Under the pieces are notes generated by a model, which made no database searches, was not told the DNA's origin, and was given only the letters and a program-made list of their open reading frames with translations. Shown here one piece after another: positions 1 to 10,582 of a DNA stretch of 64,000 nucleotides; positions within the stretch are counted from its first letter, which is position 1, and every line of letters starts with the position of its first letter. The stretch comes from Sesamum alatum (taxonomy: Eukaryota > Streptophyta > Magnoliopsida > Lamiales > Pedaliaceae): positions 34,785,966-34,849,965 of the forward strand of contig JACGWO010000001.1 of the NCBI GenBank assembly GCA_034509735.1. Reading direction: 5' to 3'. The translations under genes were made by a program, and so were the position numbers.

Positions 1-1659
1 AGTTTATAGATTTCTAAGAATGTATGCATTTACTGCCGTAAAAAGGCTCATTGGAAGAGGGAGTGTCCTAAACCCCTCTCCAATAAAGGTATATTTTGAT
101 ATTGAGTATTAACATGATCACTTTACTTTGTTTGGTACTGGATACCGTTCTTGTCACAAATCTGTAGGCAGTTTGTAGAAAGTGATAAGGATTAAAAAGC
201 CAAGAATAGTTCTAGGATTCAACAATGGCAAGGCCATTACTGAAAAAGACTAGAGACTTGTTAGGCCTATAATCATGATCATGTTAGGATAGCTTATAGG
301 AATTACATAACCTAGCATGATCAAAAGTATGTCTCTTTGTTGGACAAAGGTTTTTTCATACATATTTGATCAACAGAATTATTAAATATTGATTCATGTT
401 TGCTAGTGTTTACACGTAAATTCCTAAAACACAATCTCATAAAAGGGTTTATGAATACTCAAAATTCAAATGATCTAAATGGATTAACCAAGACCAACTT
501 ACAAATTTGGCATCCGCAACAGCTAGGGCGGTTTTCTCTTATTAAAGATGAGTAAATTGGAAGGTTCGATGAATCTAGAAATAGACGATTCGAATTGACT
601 AAATTTACAAATCTTTTCTGAAGAAGAAAAAGCCCTATAGCGCTTTGTTGGACAAAGTAGGCTTGCCAAATAGTCTATTGGATGGGATCCAGTAATAATG
701 TAGGTTACTGAATACACAAAACCATGAGGGGGTTCACAAGTCTAAAAGGTCCCACAGGAGGTTTGTGAATTAGACTTGAGGTGGTGAATAGTAAATGGCT
801 GCAAAATTGAACCTATTTCGATAGGATCGAAAAGGCCATGTGTTTAGTGGGAGTTCTTGAGCATCCAGTTGAGAATTGAATTCTCAACGAAATGCTTTCT
901 GTAAGGGCCTAATATGACGGTCTCTGATAAAGAGAGTGATCGAGCCTCGTTGGACGGAGGTCGATCGAAGTTTTGGCAAATTACCTTAGCCCCTATAGAC
1001 GTAGACTTGAAAATTATCAATGTAAGGAACGTGGCTTTTGCTACGAGTAACGCACTAGGTGCCATGGTTTGGCAAGCCTGTGTCCCGATAAAATCCATGA
1101 GCATGTAGTAGGATCCTACATACGTCGAGAGACTAGTGGGAGACAAATTAGACTCGGTGTTTGATTTGTACAGGTTTATGCCAGAATAATGCTAATATTG
1201 CTTATAATCGCATTTCTTACTTAAGCTGATCATATTTCAGTCCCCTTAAGAACAAACCCGAATGTCGTAAGAGGTAAAAGTGATCGGGATAAGTTTGGTT
1301 AAATTTGGATAGTGATCCAAACAACCTAGAGAACATAATGTTGGACATCGTAGTCGGGTTTATGGAGTGGAGCCATAGAATCCACTAGGAAATTCAAACA
1401 AGTTTTGAAACACCGCATAACTAGAATAATTGTTTTGGTAATGTCTTGTTCATCATGGATGATTCAAGAGGTTAGGAATCACAAAAACACAACTGTAGCT
1501 CACAAAAATTCTCCAAGACATTTTAGGGGTCCCACATACATATCGTGAGTTGAGCTTTTCGAAGACTCAGTCATGATAGAGTGATGAGAAAGCTCAGATA
1601 TGTAGAGGGATAAATTGTTCGAGACTCAGTCATGGTTAGACTGATGAGAAAGCGTAGAT
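1..1659 (+). pseudogene. Decayed Ty1/copia gag-pol remnant
   Basis: Relic of a copia polyprotein related to the elements at 51688 and 59020. Reading on the plus strand, positions 25-80 encode a CCHC zinc knuckle (C-x2-C-x4-GHWKREC). About 130-300 aligns with the aspartic protease region. About 560-690 aligns with the GAG-pre-integrase segment (LEIDD and the PFVGQ-like stretch). About 1030-1170 aligns with the end of the integrase core, including the V-R-LVGDKLDS-like stretch. About 1300-1365 aligns with the linker before RT. Many stops and frameshifts are present and no frame is open for long. RT and RNase H are absent: the remnant passes through about 300 bases with weak direct repeats (1560-1650) straight into an LTR. 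The element continues left of the window. It is non-coding now. Confidence 0.75.
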
Positions 1660-3820
1660 TGTAAGAATAGGTGATCAGAAAGTCAATTGGATTGACGGTT
1701 TTGGAAACTATTCGTCAATCTTAATTAATACAATATTATCCTAATGAATAGAGTAAGTATTCATCACTGGCATTGTGCTTGTTGTGCTTACTACTAACTT
1801 TGAACGACGTTTCAACGTCACAACAAATGCTGACAGACCAATTAGATAACCCATGTGGTTGGGTTGCGCATTGGATGGCAGCTATAAAACCAATTTTTGA
1901 GAGTTGGTATGAAACGTTCCAAGTCGAGGACATCGAGACTGGGCATCTAGTGTCCCATTGAGACTTGCACTAAGTATTATATTCACTGGGTGAGTGCCGA
2001 GTTTCATCGGTGACAGACGAAGGTCGTCTATGCAATTTTAGTGGGTTAGTTGACAAGGTGGTCAACTGATTGAACTAACTCGCAGGAATCGTCATATGGA
2101 AGCCTTGGAGGCTTCGTCGGTATGATTGGAATTCCCGGTTCCGATAGTAGGGGATTAGTCCTCGGACTTGAGGAATCATGCCAGTCACGTGCATACGAAG
2201 ACTGTATCTTGGATCTGGCGAGAGGTGATCATTCTGTAAGATGGTCATTATAAGCCTTGTCCAGTGCAGTTAGAGTATGTAGCTAGGACGGTGGATTCTA
2301 TGATAGGATCTGTCCCCTGTCAGTATATGACCGTGATGTCTCCTATACGCTCTGAGATGGTTTAGACTCTAAAACTCTATATCCATAGCAATTGATTGAG
2401 TAGGAAAGGGTTTCCTACGTCGATCAATAGAGTAAACGCATGTCGGGTATGAAGCATAGTTGCCTAGTCAAGGATGGGAACTGATGCCCAATTCCATACC
2501 CTGGACTAAGGCCGGGAGACGGTCGACAGTAGGAGCCTAAATGTTCACGCCAACATTCACGTAGTCTCTAGTGTCATGGACCGTTGCTAGTCGACCACCC
2601 ATGGTGATGGCCTCCTATTGGACACGAGCCCAAGTCAATTTGAGGGTGAACCTAAATGGTCACACACAAATCACCGAGGAGGTGAAGGAATTAACTTGGA
2701 GTCAATTTCAGAGGATGATAAGTAATGGGATTACTTATGGGATTTTCCATTGGATGGACAGGCCGATATTCTATCGGGCCCTCGTTTTATGGGTAAATGG
2801 GATTTATCGATTAAGTAGAGAATCGAAGCTTATATCTTTTAATTGGATTAAAAGATCAATGAGAATTATTTAATTGGACCATGAATTAAATAAGATTTAA
2901 TTCTTGAGATTATTGTAATTCGATTACAATAAAATCCGGTCTATTAAATCTTGGCCCAAGAGAGGTGTTAATTCCACTTTTGGAATTAGAAGAAGTTGGA
3001 CTTCTTCTAAAAGGGGATGGCTGAAAATTACTTCTTTTGGAAGTACTAAAATTGGCCATGAAGGCCTTTGATGACAAGTTGACTTGTCTCTTTTGGAAAC
3101 AAACAAATCAATTCCCATCAAGCCTCTTTCACTTGGTATGATTCAATCATACCTTATGAAATGATAGACTTGATTGATGATTAATAGGGGTTGATTGGAA
3201 TGTATCTAGACATCCTTGGATGAACCTAGACACATTCCAAAAATTACATCAATAATGTATATATAGGTGTATATACTATCATCAAAGACAAGAGTTTTAT
3301 TGTTCATCTTTTTTTAGGAAAAAGATGAATACTCTCTACCCTCTCTCAACTCTCTAAATCCTCTTTGTTGCTTCATTCATCTAGGATCAATTGAAGAACA
3401 AAGTAAGATCAAGAAGGAATACTAATTTGATAGTGTAATCCCTTATTCGATTTCATCCACTAGATCTGTTTTTCTCTGGCAAGAAAAACGAGATCTCTTG
3501 CGGTGTGCTGTGGACTACATTAGAGGGTCTCTACATTGGGACCTCATGTGGATGAACTTCGGAGGAATCAACGCGTGTTGTCGATCGAAATACAAAAACG
3601 AGAAAAGTATTCCAATTTCCATTTATGCTCTCGGTTTCTTTTTTATTCCATAGCCATGAACGCTTGTTTATTTTATATGTTTATATGTTGCGTTTATACA
3701 CTGATAGCCTGGGAACATTCAAGGGAACACCCCTTGAATGCGATTTAAATTCTTTTATTCCGCACGTTTTCATCTCCACCGCACTTCAGCCGCATTCTTG
3801 GGCTGATCCGTTTTCCTTCA
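1660..3820 (+). repeat. Copia LTR, class C copy 1 (C1)
   Basis: A 2161-bp LTR starting TGTAAGAATAGG (a variant of TGTTAGAATAGG seen in the other copies) and ending TTCA, followed two bases later by a PBS. It shares blocks with the LTRs at 4263 and 47685, such as the CATTGGATGG block, the CCATGGTRACGGGC block near the middle, and the segment before the PBS. A TATA-like stretch (TATATATA) lies near 3258. It sits downstream of a pol remnant and upstream of a PBS, so it may be a fused 3'/5' LTR left by recombination rather than one end of a single element. Confidence 0.8.
3706..3804 (+). promoter_or_regulatory. Predicted U5 two-helix RNA fold, C1 copy
   Basis: Outer helix P1 pairs 3706-3715 with 3795-3804 over ten positions, three of them G-U pairs. 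Inner hairpin P2 pairs 3716-3725 with 3731-3740 over ten perfect pairs with the loop AACAC. The same fold occurs in LTR classes A and B with different paired bases. It lies in the LTR segment next to the PBS, so it should be in the 5' untranslated part of the genomic RNA. The function is inferred only; encapsidation, dimerisation or translation control are possible. Confidence 0.55.
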
Positions 3821-4262
3821 AGTGGTATCAGAGCCCGGATCAGTGTATGTGGCTATGAATTACATGTTTTACGTGTTCAAGAATGTTCAACGTGTTTAGA
3901 TCGGCTTTAAAAGCATGTGTTTATTGCTTTTAATTTTCATATTTATTTGTTGAAATTTGCATGTTTAATTATGTTGATTAATCATGGATATTTGGGTGAT
4001 TTTAGAAAATTGGATTTTCTGAAATCTGGGTATTTATTTTAGTTTTTTATGTGCAGAATAAAAAAAAATTACAGCTGCAGCAGCCGCTGCTGGTCGGCAG
4101 TAGGCTGCCTGCTGCCATGCGCAGGCAGGGCGTCAACGCGCCCAGGCGTGCACGCAGGGCGGGCGCACGAGGCAACCGCGCGCGCGAGCGCTGGGCGTCC
4201 GGGCGCGCGGATTGCGAGCGCACGCGGCTGCCTGTGCGGCCGACCGGCATGCCCAAACAACT
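3821..4262 (+). other. PBS plus truncated copia leader
   Basis: Begins AG-TGGTATCAGAGCCCGG: the PBS at 3823-3838 is complementary to the 3' end of plant initiator-Met tRNA. An AT-rich leader follows, then a CpG-dense tract at 4070-4255 like those in the other leaders here. The leader is cut after about 440 bases by the next LTR. Short ORFs that overlap in several frames of the GC tract are compositional and I do not call them genes. Confidence 0.75.
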
Positions 4263-6414
4263 TGTTAGAATAGGTGACCAGAAAGTCAATTGGATTGGTT
4301 GTTCTGGGAACTATTCGTCGATCTTTATCAAAGTAATATTATACTGATGGATAAAGTAAGTATTCATCACTGGCAAAATGTGTTTGTTGTGCTTACTACT
4401 TACATTGAATGTCGTTTCAATGTCACAACAAATGCCCACAGACTTATTAGTTACACTCATTGAGTTGAGTTGCGCATAGGTTGGCGGCTATGAAACCAAC
4501 TCCTTGAGGGTCGGTCTGAAACATTCCAAGTCGAGGATCTCGAGACTGGGCCTCGAGTGCCCTATAGAGACTTGCACTAAATATTGCATTCACTGGGTGA
4601 GTGTCGAGTTTCATCGGTGCCAGATGTAGGCCGTCTATGCAATTTTTAGTGGGTTAGTTGGCAAGGTAGTCGACTGACTGAACTGACTCGGGGGAATCGT
4701 CATATGGAAGCCTTGGAGCCTTGGTCGATATGATTGGAATTCCCGGTTCTGATAGTACGGGATTAGTCCTCGGACTTGAGGAATCATGGCAGTCGCATGC
4801 ATATGAAGGTTGTATCTTGGATCTGGCGAGAGGTGACCGTGTCTTTGATATGGTCATTATAAGCCTTGTCCAGTGCAGTCGGAGTATGTAGTGAGGACGG
4901 TGGATTCCAAGATAGAATATGTCCCCTGTCTATATTTGATAGCTATGTCTGCTATGCGCTTGGAGATGGTTTCGACTCATTAAGTCTACGGCCGTAGCGA
5001 TTCGTCAAGTAGGGAATGGTTCCCTAGGTCGATCAATAGAGTAAACGCGTCTCGAGTTTGTAGCATAGTTGCCTAGTCCAGGATGGGAACCGACACCCAA
5101 TTCCATGCCCTAGACTAAGGCCGGGAGATGATCGACGGAAGGACTGTACCTGTATAGAATTTGGAGCCTAAATGTTCACGCCAACATTCACCTAGTCTCT
5201 AGGGCCGTGGACCGTTGCTAGACGGCCACCCATGGTAACGGGCATTTCTAATTAATGGTTAATCAGAAATAATTAATTAAATTGGATTTAATTAGTCAAT
5301 TGTGTTGGACACAAACTCAAGTCTAGCTGAGAGTGAACCTAAAGAGTCACACACAAATCACTATGGAAGTAGATGAATTAATTTGGAATTAATTCTGAAA
5401 GAAGTGAATTAGTTAATTGGATTCAATTAATTCAAGCAAAATATAAATGATTGGATCATTTATTGGGAAAATCCATTGGATGGATGACCCAAGAATTAAT
5501 TAATTGGATAAATTAATTTTGAGCTTAATACCTTAAAATTAATTGGATTAATTTATGGGGTTTCGTTTAATTAATTGATTGGATCAATTAATTAGTGTTT
5601 GAGCTTATGTTTATTTAATTGGATTAAATAAACTTTTGGATTTCAATAAGGTTTAAATTAATTGGATTAATGTAATACCCATGGATCACTTGATTTAATT
5701 TGATTAAATCAAGACCGGTCAAAACGGGTCCATGACTTGAAATCAAAGCTCAAATGTTTGATGCAAGTTTAAGAGGAGTTGAAAGTCCACCATGTAAGCA
5801 ATGATGTGGCTCCATGTAAGCAATGATGTGGCTTGCCATGATGGCTAGGTGGTCCACATATTGTGCTAATATGGTTGGGGGTTGACTACAAGTTGTGCAT
5901 TAGTGTGTAGGTGGTTTTGGAAACTACCTACAACTACATAAGCCATGAAATTTCCAGCTTTTTTCTCCTTCTTTTGAGTTCTCTTTGAATTGGATTCAAG
6001 ATGAGAACATGAGAAATACGTATACACTAATCAATAGTGTAATACATTTTTTGTTTCTTCCTTGATCTAGCTTCTACCTAGCAGTAGATGTAGATTTGCT
6101 TCCATTGCTATAGTGTGGACAAATTAGAGGGGTTCTAATTTCAATCCTAAAGTGAACAGAAAAGGAACGAAGAGAGAATCAAAGCTTGTTGCCGTTGTAC
6201 ATGTGAAACGAAAAAGGTATCTTTCTATTTAAATTATTGTACCATTTTGTTTTCTCCTCTAGCCACATGTTCTAGCATATTTTTCTGTATGTTATGATGC
6301 TTTTGAATACACCAAACGCCCGGGAATTCGAACGTAACACCCCTTTGAAATCGTTTTTTAAATTTCTTTTATTTTACGCTTCCGCTGCGTTCCCGGGCAG
6401 TACCGATTCTTTCA
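4263..6414 (+). repeat. Copia LTR, class C copy 2 (C2)
   Basis: A 2152-bp LTR starting TGTTAGAATAGGTGACC and ending TTTCA, followed directly by a PBS. It is collinear with C1 for the first 1 kb, then diverges in the AT-rich middle. It carries a 22-bp perfect tandem duplication (5790-5811 and 5812-5833). The segment before the PBS can form outer helix P1 (6318-6326 with 6390-6398, nine Watson-Crick pairs), while the inner hairpin is degraded. The left flank is a truncated leader, so this LTR was either inserted into the leader or joined to it by recombination. Confidence 0.8.
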
Positions 6415-6972
6415 GTGGTATCAGAGCCCGGCTCGGTGTTGTGACTTTAAGAATAACATGTTTTATGTGATTACCATGTTAAACATGTTTAATTTGCTTT
6501 TGGTAATCATGTTTTACGGTTTTAAGCATGATTTTATTTAGAAAAATATGTGTTAATTTTGCTTTTAATTATGGATATCCATGCATTTTTTGAAAATTGG
6601 ATTTTCTATAAATGCATGTTTTAGTTTCAGTTTAATTGAAGAAATTTAAAAAAAAATTGGGTTGAAAAATAGTGTAGCCGGCAGCACAGTGCCAGCAGGC
6701 GCGCCCAGCGCATGCGTGCGCGGCCGGCAGTGTTGCCGGCCGGCCGGTTTCAAACAGTTAGGCCGTTTTTGCCGTTTTTACCTGGAAAATTGGATTTTCC
6801 ACATTTCTGCATATTTTCTGAAATTATTAATTTTGGCTAATTTTAATTTTAGTTAAATTGAATTTTTCTAAAATTAAATTGTGCCTTAGATATTTTTCGG
6901 TACATTGGACGTATGATACTTGATATCCATTTTTAATTGCATTATTAATATATATATTTCTGCATATAATTA
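6415..6972 (+). other. PBS plus truncated copia leader
   Basis: The PBS TGGTATCAGAGCCCGG at 6416-6431 follows C2. The leader runs AT-rich, with a short GC-rich block (6675-6765, repeated GCCGGC), then AT-rich again to 6972. There it is broken by the minus-strand LTR fragment of element M1. No gag is present and no coding sequence is seen. Confidence 0.7.
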
Positions 6973-7464
6973 TGAAGGACAAGCGGATCCGCCAGGGAGC
7001 GCGAGCGGAAGCGAGAAAGCAAGAAATATGCGTACATTTAAATCAAATTTAAATAAACGAATCCCAAGGGGTGTACCCTTGAGTGCTCAACCGGGCGTTC
7101 GATGTAGGATGTGTAAATATTGAAAACATATATTTAAACACATAGGGCATAGATATATACAATAAATCAATCAAAGCATAAGGAGACCGTTACCTTCGAT
7201 TGTTTAGCGTATGCTCCCGGCTACTTGCATTGTTCCTTCTCCGGAATGCTCATGAAATCCAAACGTATGGATTATCCAAAGGTGATCCACACCACACCGG
7301 AAGAAACACACATTCTTCTTGATAGAAAAGAACGGGTTTAAGAAGGAATCGGTTTAAGAGAAGAACACTATGAATTAGTGCTCTCTTAAACTTACTTTGT
7401 CCTTCTTGATTCAAAATCAAGTGAAGAACACAAGTGTGAGAGAGGGAGAGAAGCCGAGAGTTGA
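6973..7464 (-). repeat. Class A LTR fragment (3' part), end of M1
   Basis: The left edge TGAAGGACAAGCGG is the reverse complement of the class A LTR end at 49914. It matches the LTR at 47685 back to about 7464, where it joins RNase H-derived sequence directly, so the U3 half is missing. The hairpin P2 equivalent is at about 7063-7083 with one G-U pair. Confidence 0.75.
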
Positions 7465-8613
7465 GATGGTGAGTGTGGGCAACTTGCGACATGGGCTTAG
7501 CAAGTGGATCAGCTATGTTTTCTGCGGAGCTGACTCGGTCCAACCGAACGTCACTCCTGCTATCCATCTCTCTAAGTAGATGGTAGTGTCTAAGAATACG
7601 CTTGGATCGTGATGGGATCTCGGTTCCTTTGCTAGCGCTATCGCCCCGTTGTTATCATAAAAGATAATTATAGGCTTAGCAATGCTAGGTACTATATCCA
7701 ACCCTTAGGTGTAGCTCATCAACCAAACCACTCCTTAGCAGCTTCCAAAGCCGCTATGTATTCAAAACTCTATGATGGAGTCCGCCGTGGTAGCCTACTT
7801 GGAACTCTTCCAAGTAACCACGCCACCATTTAGTCTAAATACAAAACCATACTAAGACTTGGCATCATCGTCATCCGACTGGAAGGTAGCGTCGCTATAG
7901 CCTTCCAGTATCAACTCTCCACCGCCATAGATCAAGAACATGTCCTTAGTCCTTTTCAGGTACTTCAGGATAGTCTTGACTGCACTCTAGTGTGCCTCCC
8001 TGGCACACGACTGATGTCGACTTGTTACGCTCAAAGCGAAAGCCACATCAGGTCTAGTGTACTGAACAGCATACTGTATGCTGCCTATGGCTGAAGCACA
8101 GGGGATGTCCAACATCCGTTTAAGCTCCTCATCAGTCTTAGGAGACTGCTTCTTGGATAACTTAATTCCATGCCTCATAGGAACGAATCCTCGTTTTTGA
8201 GTTCTCCATCTTGAATCTCTTCAAGACTTTCTCAATATATGAGGCTGGGCCATTCCTAACATCCTTCTAGATCTATCCCTATAGATCTTGATGCCAAGGA
8301 TGTAGGATGCCTCGTCCATATCCTTCATGGAGAATTGCGTTGACAACCAAGCTTTAGTGGTACCCAACATCTTAGCATCATTCCCAATGAGCAAGATGTC
8401 ATCCACGTAAAGCACCAGAAACGCAACTGAGCTCGCACTGATCTTCTTGCATACACAAGGATCGGACTCGTTTTTTATGAAATCATATCCCCGTATGACT
8501 TCATCAAAATGTATGTCCCAGCTTCGGGAAGCTTTGTTTAAGACCATAGATGGACCTTTGGAGATGGCAGACCTTCTGCTCTTCTCCAACAGTTGTGAGG
8601 TATACCATACCAT
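7465..8613 (-). pseudogene. Copia RT/RNase H remnant of M1
   Basis: Minus-strand pol fragment. It holds the RT region with the catalytic YVDD-I-L motif (about 8420-8385), followed by the KDMxEASYILGIKI stretch typical of copia RT, then the TRPDVAFAL stretch and an RNase H region ending with the ADPLAKPM-like segment (about 7510-7480). Frameshifts and stops occur near 8220, 7990 and 7700. At 8146-8148 it keeps a CAG (Gln) codon where elements A1 and A2 both have TAG. It is not functional. Confidence 0.85.
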
Positions 8614-10582
8614 TCTCGTTCCACGAGATTCCTAAGATAACTGCCTCACCCTTTCACGTGATCCCGAGGACTCCAAGCGAATCACGTTACTTGGGCGTTA
8701 GACCCGACACAATCGACCGAATCATAGACCTATTGCTACCTCCATGACTCGTGAGACAGTTAACAGTGGTCTACTCTTCGTTCATGACATAGTGCAGCTT
8801 CTTTTAAGTATGATGGTCGTGCCACGACTCGTGAGACCACGCCATCGACCTAAATCAGCTTCCTCACTATGCCATGGATTGGAAGGCATGGACAAACTCC
8901 CAGAGTCCGTGTCCATTTATCAAGGGTCTAATATTTGAACTTTGGTCCAACCAAGTGAGAGTTGTGAATGACCGAGAACCCATACACATACACATTCATC
9001 CATAATGCGTAATATAAAATTTGCATCCCATGGCAATAATACGATAAATAAGAAACCATTCATTCACCATAAATGCAACATGCAAAATTAAAGCCTAGCA
9101 CGCCCCTGTTGGATGATCACAAGCCCAAATCCTATGCGGCCCACTGAGCCCGCAGTGGATCTATTGTCAATCTAGGGTTGGGCCTATACTATTACATTAA
9201 TAGCAACCCGATCATCATGTTGATGGGCCTTGGTCTCTTTTCTCTTTCAAATCTCCATGGAAACGCCTTGGATCCTCCATTCTGGGCTCTCCATGTGGAC
9301 CTTCCTTCTTCTCCACCAAATACATCAAATAAAATCCTCACTCCTATACTACTCTCATTACATATGTAAAAAGAAACCCCGGCGAAAACCGGGGGGGAGT
9401 ATAATAGGAGGGAGATAGAATGCCTTATTATTCCAAGGCAACTAGAAGAGGAGAAGGAGAAAGCAAAAGAGGCACACAGGCCTAACACAAACTAAATCAT
9501 ACATCCGGTCTAAGGCTCGTGATCATCCATTCTCAATAAACGCACATAATTACATGATATCCAACCACATAAACATCTACATATAATCCATGATTACCAA
9601 TCATATCATCCCATGATAAATAAACGAGTTACGTATGAAAAACATGGTACAACCGTTGGTAATATCCTTTCCCATGTAGGAAGACCCTTCCTCATTATTT
9701 GAAGGTGAGTAGTCCTCGGGATTCCAAATCCAATACAAACAACCTCCAAATAATGTTCTTTGAGGAAACATGCAAAATTAAATAAAACTAATTTTTCAAA
9801 ATTATTCAAAAAATTAAAATAACGAGAAAACCTAAATGTTAGCCGACCGTTGCCACCGGCGGCGTTCTGCTGGCGCACACAGGCCAGTAGGTCCAGCCTG
9901 TTGTCCGTGCACGCAGGGCACGCCCGGCCAAGCGCGCGCGCAGGCCCCTGCCTGCTCGCGTGCGCGCCTGGTCGGCAGTGCAGCGCATGCTGGCGGGCTG
10001 CCGCGCGCAGGCACCTCTACCCGCGCGCGCCACCCTGCCGCGCCGCCTGCGTGCGTGTCCTGCGCGCGCTTGCGCATTAGGCGCGCGTGCATCTAGCAGT
10101 GCCACCCCATGCGCGATCGCGCGCGCGTCCTCCCTGGCCATGCACCAACCGTGCAGGCGCCCCGACGGACTGGCCTGGCGTCGCGCGCAGGCTTCCCTGC
10201 CTGCGTGCGCACGTGCCCAGCCATCCGTTCGCGCCTGGCATCCGGCCGCACGTGCCGGTCGGATCCGTGCGCGCCTGCCGAGGGCTGTCGCACAGGCTCC
10301 TCGACCTATGCGCGCGCACCTCGCCTAGTCGCACTACATGCGCGAGCAGCCACCGGATGGCCACGTGTGTCCCGCTTTCTTCCGTTTTATTCGTTTTCCC
10401 CCCATTTTCCAAGAAAAAGAAGAAACCAACAGTACCAAAATTCAAACATAATTAAAAGCAAGAAAACGACATGCTTTACAATTAAAACATCAAGAATTAA
10501 TTAAATCATGCCATACACGTTTTCATGCTTAAAACGCACAGAAAATACTAGGCCTATACACCGAACCGGGCTCTGATACCAC
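8614..10582 (-). other. Leader of M1 with CpG-dense tract and promoter-like repeats
   Basis: Untranslated leader read on the minus strand. 10330-9840 is a CpG-dense tract with many CGCGCG runs. 9560-8950 is homologous to 44630-45100 of the class B element. Two copies of the 15-mer GTCTCACGAGTCRTG lie at 8837-8823 and 8757-8743 (minus strand), 80 bp apart. The matching TATA box of other copies is lost because the leader is cut at about 8614. I see no credible coding sequence here. Confidence 0.65.
10566..10581 (-). other. Primer-binding site (initiator-Met tRNA) of M1
   Basis: The plus strand reads CCGGGCTCTGATACCA, so the minus strand is TGGTATCAGAGCCCGG, directly downstream of the 5' LTR end. 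Confidence 0.85.

Noticed and set aside
2571..2873. 100-codon plus-strand ORF in LTR C1
   Set aside because: Lies within an LTR; homologous positions in the other LTRs are not open and no domain is visible.
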